A DNA stretch of 64,000 nt from DAOUKH01 sp965219875 (GTDB lineage Bacteria; Chloroflexota; Dehalococcoidia; SHYB01), in NCBI GenBank assembly GCA_965219875.1, contig CBDCOW010000005.1, forward strand, positions 124,001 through 188,000, in the 5' to 3' direction. The stretch's first letter is position 1. Each line of letters begins with the position of its first letter. Shown here in pieces: positions 60,259 through 64,000 of the stretch. The notes beneath the pieces were generated by a model. That model ran no database searches and had not been told where the DNA came from. It saw only the letters and a list, made by a program, of their open reading frames with translations. Position numbers and translations under genes: made by a program.

Positions 60259-61594
60259 GCCCGCGCCGGTCCGTTCCGCGCCCGAGTGCGAGACCTGCGG
60301 CGGCATCGGCTGGGTGCGCCGCGACGTTCCCGTCGGGCATCCCGATTTCGGCGAGATATTCCCCTGCGCCTGCGCCCTAGCCCGCTTCGAGTCCGAGCAC
60401 CGCTACCGGCTGACGAAGCTCAGCAACCTCGGCGCACTCGGAGACGTGACGTTCGACTCCCTTGGCCCCCTCAAGATCGACGGCGCGGCCGTCGACCAAG
60501 CGCGCGCCTACGCCGCCGCGCCTGATGGCTGGCTCGTCCTCCTCGGCCCGACGGGGAGCGGCAAGACCCACCTCGCCGCCGCCATCGCCAACGAGCGCAT
60601 TGCCGCCGGGGAGCCCGTCTTCTTCGTCACCGCCGCCGACCTGCTCGACCACCTGCGCTCGACCTACGCCCCCGATAGCGATTTGGCCTACGACGAGATG
60701 TTCGAGCAGGTGCGCGCCGTCCCCCTGCTCGTGCTCGACGACCTGGGCGACGAAAGCGCCACGCCGTGGGCCAAGGAGAAGCTCGCGCAGCTCTTGGGGC
60801 ATCGCTACAACGAGCGGCTCCCCACCGTCATCACCACCCCGGGGCCGGTCCGCACGCTCGACGAACGCATCGCGGGGCGGCTCGACGACTCCGCCGTCTC
60901 GCGCGTCGTGCGGCTCGGCGGCCGCGCGGCTTCGGGAGACCCCGTCGAGGTCTTGGACACGGCGATTCCAGACCTGACCTTCGACAACTTCGACCCCATC
61001 AGAGGCCTGCGCGGCCCCATTCGCCAAAACCTCGAGGGAGCCCTGCGCAGCGCTCACGCCTTCGCCAAACACCCCCAGGGCTCGCTCGTCCTGCTCGGCC
61101 AACCCGGCTGCGGCAAGACCCATCTGATGGCCGCCATCGCCGGCTTCCAGCGCGAGCAGCGCACCGACGTGCTTTACGTCCTCATCCCTAAGCTCTTCTA
61201 CTATCTGCGCTCGACGTTTGGGCAGTCGAAGCGCACCGAGTTCGAGATCATCGACCGGCTGGGACGCGCCGGCCTGCTGGCCCTCGACGACCTGGACGCG
61301 GGGAGCAGCAGCGAGTGGGCGTGGAACACCCTAGACCTGATCCTGAACCAACGCATGATAGCCAGGCTGCCGACGGTCATCGCCGTCACGACCTACGCCA
61401 AAATCGAAGACCTTGGCACCGGCAGCCCCATCAGCGACCAGATACCGCCCCGCATCTGGTCGCGGCTCAGCGACATGCGCCAGAGCGACATCTTTGAAAT
61501 CGTCGCCCCCGACTATCGGACGGGCCGGGTCCACGCATCCAAGCCTCCGGCCTCCGCGCCGCGGCGCCGCCCATCCAACCCCCGTGGAAGCTGA
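60161..61594 (+). CDS. Tandem double-AAA DnaC/IstB-like helicase loader
   Basis: 477 residues, about twice the length of DnaC. N-terminal CETCGGIGWV ... FPCACALARFES resembles the zinc-binding N-terminus of DnaC-like proteins. AAA module 1: VLLGPTGSGKTHLAAAIANE, LLVLDDLGDESATPWAKEKLAQLL. AAA module 2: VLLGQPGCGKTHLMAAIAG, LLALDDLDAGSSSEWAWNTLDLIL. Each module has a plausible arginine finger near its end (e.g. RIAGRLDDS, RIWSRLSDM). Context with dnaB and a DnaD protein points to helicase loading at the origin. Confidence 0.85.
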   Translation: MESIGDVLGNYRRKAGPNGQARPGAGTSSGEAEPAPVRSAPECETCGGIGWVRRDVPVGHPDFGEIFPCACALARFESEHRYRLTKLSNLGALGDVTFDSLGPLKIDGAAVDQARAYAAAPDGWLVLLGPTGSGKTHLAAAIANERIAAGEPVFFVTAADLLDHLRSTYAPDSDLAYDEMFEQVRAVPLLVLDDLGDESATPWAKEKLAQLLGHRYNERLPTVITTPGPVRTLDERIAGRLDDSAVSRVVRLGGRAASGDPVEVLDTAIPDLTFDNFDPIRGLRGPIRQNLEGALRSAHAFAKHPQGSLVLLGQPGCGKTHLMAAIAGFQREQRTDVLYVLIPKLFYYLRSTFGQSKRTEFEIIDRLGRAGLLALDDLDAGSSSEWAWNTLDLILNQRMIARLPTVIAVTTYAKIEDLGTGSPISDQIPPRIWSRLSDMRQSDIFEIVAPDYRTGRVHASKPPASAPRRRPSNPRGS

Positions 61595-61605
61595 GGGTCC
61601 CGCCT

Positions 61606-61935
61606 TTGGAGTACTACTGCGTCTTCTGTGAAATCATCGCGGGCCGCGAGCCCGGAACGGTCCGCTACCAAGACGACGACGTCATCATCTTCGACAACAT
61701 CCTGCGCTGGGCGCCCGTGATGATGATGGCGATGCCCAAGCAGCACATGGCCCAGCAGGACCTCTGGAAGAGCGGCATGATGCAGAAGGTCGGCACCGCC
61801 GCCGTCACCCTCGCCGAGGAGCTCTGCCCCAACGGCTTCCGGCTCCTCTCCAACTTCGGCCCCGACGCCCTGCAGACCCAGCACCACGCCCACATTCACG
61901 TCCTCGGCGGCTTCCACCTCGGCCCCTACCTCTAA
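61606..61935 (+). CDS. HIT family protein
   Basis: 109 residues from TTG 61606 with GAGGG upstream. CVFCEIIAGREPGTVRYQDDDVIIF is a typical HIT N-terminus. LQTQHHAHIHVLGG is the histidine triad (H-x-H-x-H). Such proteins hydrolyse purine nucleotide phosphoramidates. It follows the DnaC-like gene by 11 bases on the same strand and may be the last gene of the operon. Confidence 0.9.
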   Translation: MEYYCVFCEIIAGREPGTVRYQDDDVIIFDNILRWAPVMMMAMPKQHMAQQDLWKSGMMQKVGTAAVTLAEELCPNGFRLLSNFGPDALQTQHHAHIHVLGGFHLGPYL

Positions 61936-62029
61936 CCTCGTCCTTTCCACGCGAAAGCTATCCATAACCAAAATCTCAGCCTTTCTCTGTGAAAGAGTGC
62001 AGGCGGGTCTAGATACCCTTGCATAACCC

Positions 62030-62215
62030 AGCCTTGGGAGTGAGGGGATTGGCAGTGGGGAGGTCTTCCCCCTCTCCCGCTGGGAGAGGGTTGGGGTGAG
62101 GGCGGGGGGAGGCGGGGTCTGCGCGACCTTGCCAGAGCCTGTGGCCCAAGGTTACGCAAAAGTCCCTCTGGGGGAGATTGAGAGAGGGCACGCGCCGCAA
62201 GGCGCGCGGGGTGCC
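62030..62215. repeat. Intergenic repeats (family B and TTACGCAAAAGTC linker)
   Basis: The gap 61936-62304 has a CTCTCCCGCTGGGAGAGGGTTGGGGTGAGGGCG-like block near 62070-62105, also seen near 57040-57070, and a family B element near 62160-62210. No gene is seen. Confidence 0.65.
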
Positions 62216-62304
62216 CACAGGGCGCCCCTTCCCACTTTGACACCGCGCCCCCGCTCCCCCTACCCTGAACCGCACCCTGACCCCCTTCATGGCGGAGGAC
62301 TCCC

Positions 62305-63396
62305 GTGGCCGACGGCCCGCTCACTTCCCGGCGGCACGACATCGACGGCCTCGACGACGCCATCGAGCTATTCTTCGAGCGCGGCTGGACCGACGGCCTG
62401 CCCATCGTCCCGCCGACGGAGGAAAAGGTCGCCGCGTTCGTCGACGCCTCGGGGCGTGGCCCCGCCGACGTCGTCGGCGAGTATCCCTCGCGGCGGCGCG
62501 TCATCACTGTCGAGAAGGCCGCGATCAACGCCGTCATGGCGGGATGCAAGCCGGAGTACTTCCCCGTCGTCCTTGCCCTGCTCGAAGCGCTGTGCGACGA
62601 GCGCAGCAGCATGCACGTCCCCAACGCCACCACCGGCGGCGCGGCGCTCGGCTTCATCGTCAACGGCCCCGTGATCGAGCGCCTGGGAATGAACTTCCGC
62701 GGCAACGTCCTCGGCCCGGGGAACCGCGCCAACTCGACCATCGGGCGGGCGGTGCGACTCATCCAGATCAACGTGCTCGGCTCCGTTCCCGGCGCGGGCA
62801 ACGAGGCCGAGCACCGCCCCATCCTCGACCGCGCCACCATCGGCCAGCCCGCCCGCTACGCCGGCTATCACATCGTCGAGAACGAGGTCGATTACCCCTC
62901 GCTCAACCCGCTGCACGTCGAACGCGGCTACGGCCGCGAGCAGAGCGTCGTTACCCTCTTCTCCACCAACGGCCACGTCCAATACGGCCTCTCCGCGGCC
63001 CAAGACGCCGGCGAGACCATCGCCATGCTCTCCCAATACCTTCGCGGTTCGGGGAAGATGACCGCCGCCGGCTTCACCGTCGTCGTCATGCCGCCGGAAT
63101 GCGCCGATCACTTCGTGCGGGCCGGCTGGGCGAAGGCCGACATCCGCCAGGCCCTTTTCGAGAGCACCCGGCGGACCGTGCGATGGGCCAAGGAGAACGG
63201 CTGGGGCGTCAGCGGCGGTCTCGGCGAGCGCATCGGCTCTCCTGTGGTCGAGGGCGACGACGAGCGTTATGTCGCCGCCGGCGCCACCCCCGACGACATC
63301 CACATCGCCGTTTCCGGCGCCTACGCCGGCGCCTTCATCCACTGCCTCTTCCCCTACGGGGGCGCGCCCGTCTCGCGCGTCATCGAGGGCTACTAG
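62305..63396 (+). CDS. Unnamed UGSC-cassette partner protein, copy 3
   Basis: 363 residues from GTG 62305, with GGAGGA upstream. FERGWTDGLPIVPPTEEKVAAF, KAAINAVMAGCKPEYFPVVL (Cys81), NGPVIERLGMN, GPGNRANSTIGRAV, RAGWAKADIRQALFESTRRTV and AGATPDDIHIAVSGAYAG are the conserved blocks shared with the copies at 26567 and 30299. No signal peptide, no known cofactor motif. Followed at 38 bases by the selenoprotein gene, which has its own -10 box. Function unknown. Confidence 0.75.
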   Translation: MADGPLTSRRHDIDGLDDAIELFFERGWTDGLPIVPPTEEKVAAFVDASGRGPADVVGEYPSRRRVITVEKAAINAVMAGCKPEYFPVVLALLEALCDERSSMHVPNATTGGAALGFIVNGPVIERLGMNFRGNVLGPGNRANSTIGRAVRLIQINVLGSVPGAGNEAEHRPILDRATIGQPARYAGYHIVENEVDYPSLNPLHVERGYGREQSVVTLFSTNGHVQYGLSAAQDAGETIAMLSQYLRGSGKMTAAGFTVVVMPPECADHFVRAGWAKADIRQALFESTRRTVRWAKENGWGVSGGLGERIGSPVVEGDDERYVAAGATPDDIHIAVSGAYAGAFIHCLFPYGGAPVSRVIEGY

Positions 63397-63398
63397 GC

Positions 63399-63404
63399 TA
63401 TAAT
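63399..63404 (+). promoter_or_regulatory. Putative -10 box (TATAAT) of UGSC copy 3
   Basis: TATAAT lies two bases after the stop codon of the partner gene and 30 bases before the selenoprotein ATG. It could give a separate selenoprotein transcript. Confidence 0.45.
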
Positions 63405-63434
63405 CGCAGCCAAGCGCCGCAAGGGAGGAACGCC

Positions 63435-63965
63435 ATGGTCGTAGCGCAGCGTCTCACGGTCCTGGAGCCGACGGCGGAGTCGATAGCCGAGATCGAAGGC
63501 CTGACGCCGCGGCTGCCCACCCTCGACGGCAAGACCATCGGCCTCTACAGCAACAGGAAGCTGAACGCCGACCGCCTCCTCGATATGGTGGAGGAGGAAC
63601 TGCGCGACCGCTACGAACTCGGCGGCGTGGTCCGCGGCGTCTATCAGGGCATGCGGGTGATGAAGCGCGGCGAGTGGCGCAACGTCGAGGACTGCGACGC
63701 CATCATTCTCACCCACGGCGACTGAGGCTCCTGCAGTTCGAGCGGTCTGCTCAACAGCATCGAAATCGAAAAGATGGGCGTCCCCTCCATGCTCATCGGC
63801 ACCGACCGGTTCCGCGACGTCTGCAAGGCGATGGCGAAGATCGGCGGCATCCCCGACATCGAATGGGCCGAAGTGGCCCATCCCCTAGGCAGCCTCACCG
63901 AAGAGCCGCTCCGCGAGCGCGCCAAGCTCGCCGTCGACCAGTTCGAGCGCATCGTCCTGAAGTAG
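63435..63965 (+). CDS. UGSC-type selenoprotein, copy 3 (in-frame TGA read as selenocysteine)
   Basis: 176 residues with Sec97 from TGA 63723-63725, in the context AIILTHGD-U-GSCSSSGLLNS. N-terminal half LDGKTIGLYSNRKLNADRLLDMVEEEL; C-terminal half GIPDIEWAEVAHPLGSLTEEPLRERAK, both conserved in copy 2. GGGAGGAA precedes the ATG. The SECIS-like hairpin with loop GGUCU begins 14 nt after the TGA. Ordinary annotation would call two fragments here. Cellular location is cytoplasmic by absence of a signal peptide. Function unknown; the U-G-S-C motif suggests thiol/selenol redox chemistry. Confidence 0.9.
63738..63754 (+). promoter_or_regulatory. SECIS hairpin of UGSC copy 3
   Basis: GAGC (63740-63743) and GCUC (63749-63752) pair around the loop GGUCU (63744-63748), with an outer U-A pair (63738 with 63754). 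The loop starts 19 nt after the UGA and equals the GGUCU loop of the E. coli fdhF SECIS, in the same register, as I remember that sequence. Confidence 0.75.
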
Positions 63966-64000
63966 CCGACGGCGCGTCCCAACGCCTATCACCTTTAAAC

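Overview
The window is about 64 kb of GC-rich bacterial chromosome, probably from an uncultured Chloroflexota (SAR202/Dehalococcoidia-like) organism. I infer this from gene content: double-length CaiB/BaiF CoA-transferases, MaoC-type dehydratases, an LLM flavin oxidoreductase, a nitronate monooxygenase, vicinal-oxygen-chelate proteins, an rplI-dnaB-dnaD-dnaC block and UGSC-type selenoproteins. No rRNA or tRNA gene was seen, so the placement is not proven.

Layout. Positions 1-4053 hold a truncated methyltransferase, a secreted S41 protease, smpB with its partner tmRNA, and a VapBC-type toxin-antitoxin pair with a clear operator. Positions 4056-10771 hold metabolic genes (LLM oxidoreductase, nitronate monooxygenase, alpha/beta hydrolase, threonine synthase, a glycine-rich RNA-binding protein, a methyltransferase). 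Positions 10923-18156 are an accessory stretch of unknown proteins, leuD, an alcohol dehydrogenase, an orphan HsdR-N-type nuclease-like protein and a HigBA pair. Positions 18208-34807 are a catabolic and transport region: VOC protein, CaiB fusion, MaoC, two tandem MFS exporters, two UGSC selenoprotein cassettes, a second CaiB fusion, a universal stress protein and a split MaoC pair. Positions 34846-36965 hold DinB, an orphan VapB, HicAB and a small VOC protein. RNase P RNA with a strong terminator follows. Positions 37724-47501 are a complete oxidative pentose-phosphate operon ending in a GH15 glycosidase, followed by convergent NMN adenylyltransferase, ROK kinase, thioredoxin reductase-like and MeaB genes. 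Positions 51586-56916 hold a membrane protein, a lipoprotein, purL and msrA. Positions 57519-61935 hold the replication block and a HIT protein. The window ends with a third UGSC cassette.

The most notable system is the set of three UGSC cassettes. Each has a gene interrupted by an in-frame TGA in the context GD-U-GSCSS, and each lies next to a member of one paralogous, unnamed protein family (motif GWTDGLP, conserved Cys near residue 80). Downstream of each TGA a hairpin can be drawn in the same register, with the apical loop at nucleotides 19-23 after the TGA. In the third copy the loop is GGUCU, as in the Escherichia coli fdhF SECIS as I remember it. Conventional gene calling would break all three genes. 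No selenocysteine machinery (selA, selB, selC, selD) is in the window.

The intergenic spaces are densely seeded with recurring palindromic and mosaic repeats (families called A-D here). Promoters are mostly visible only as -10 hexamers (TATAAT, TAGAAT, TACAAT).
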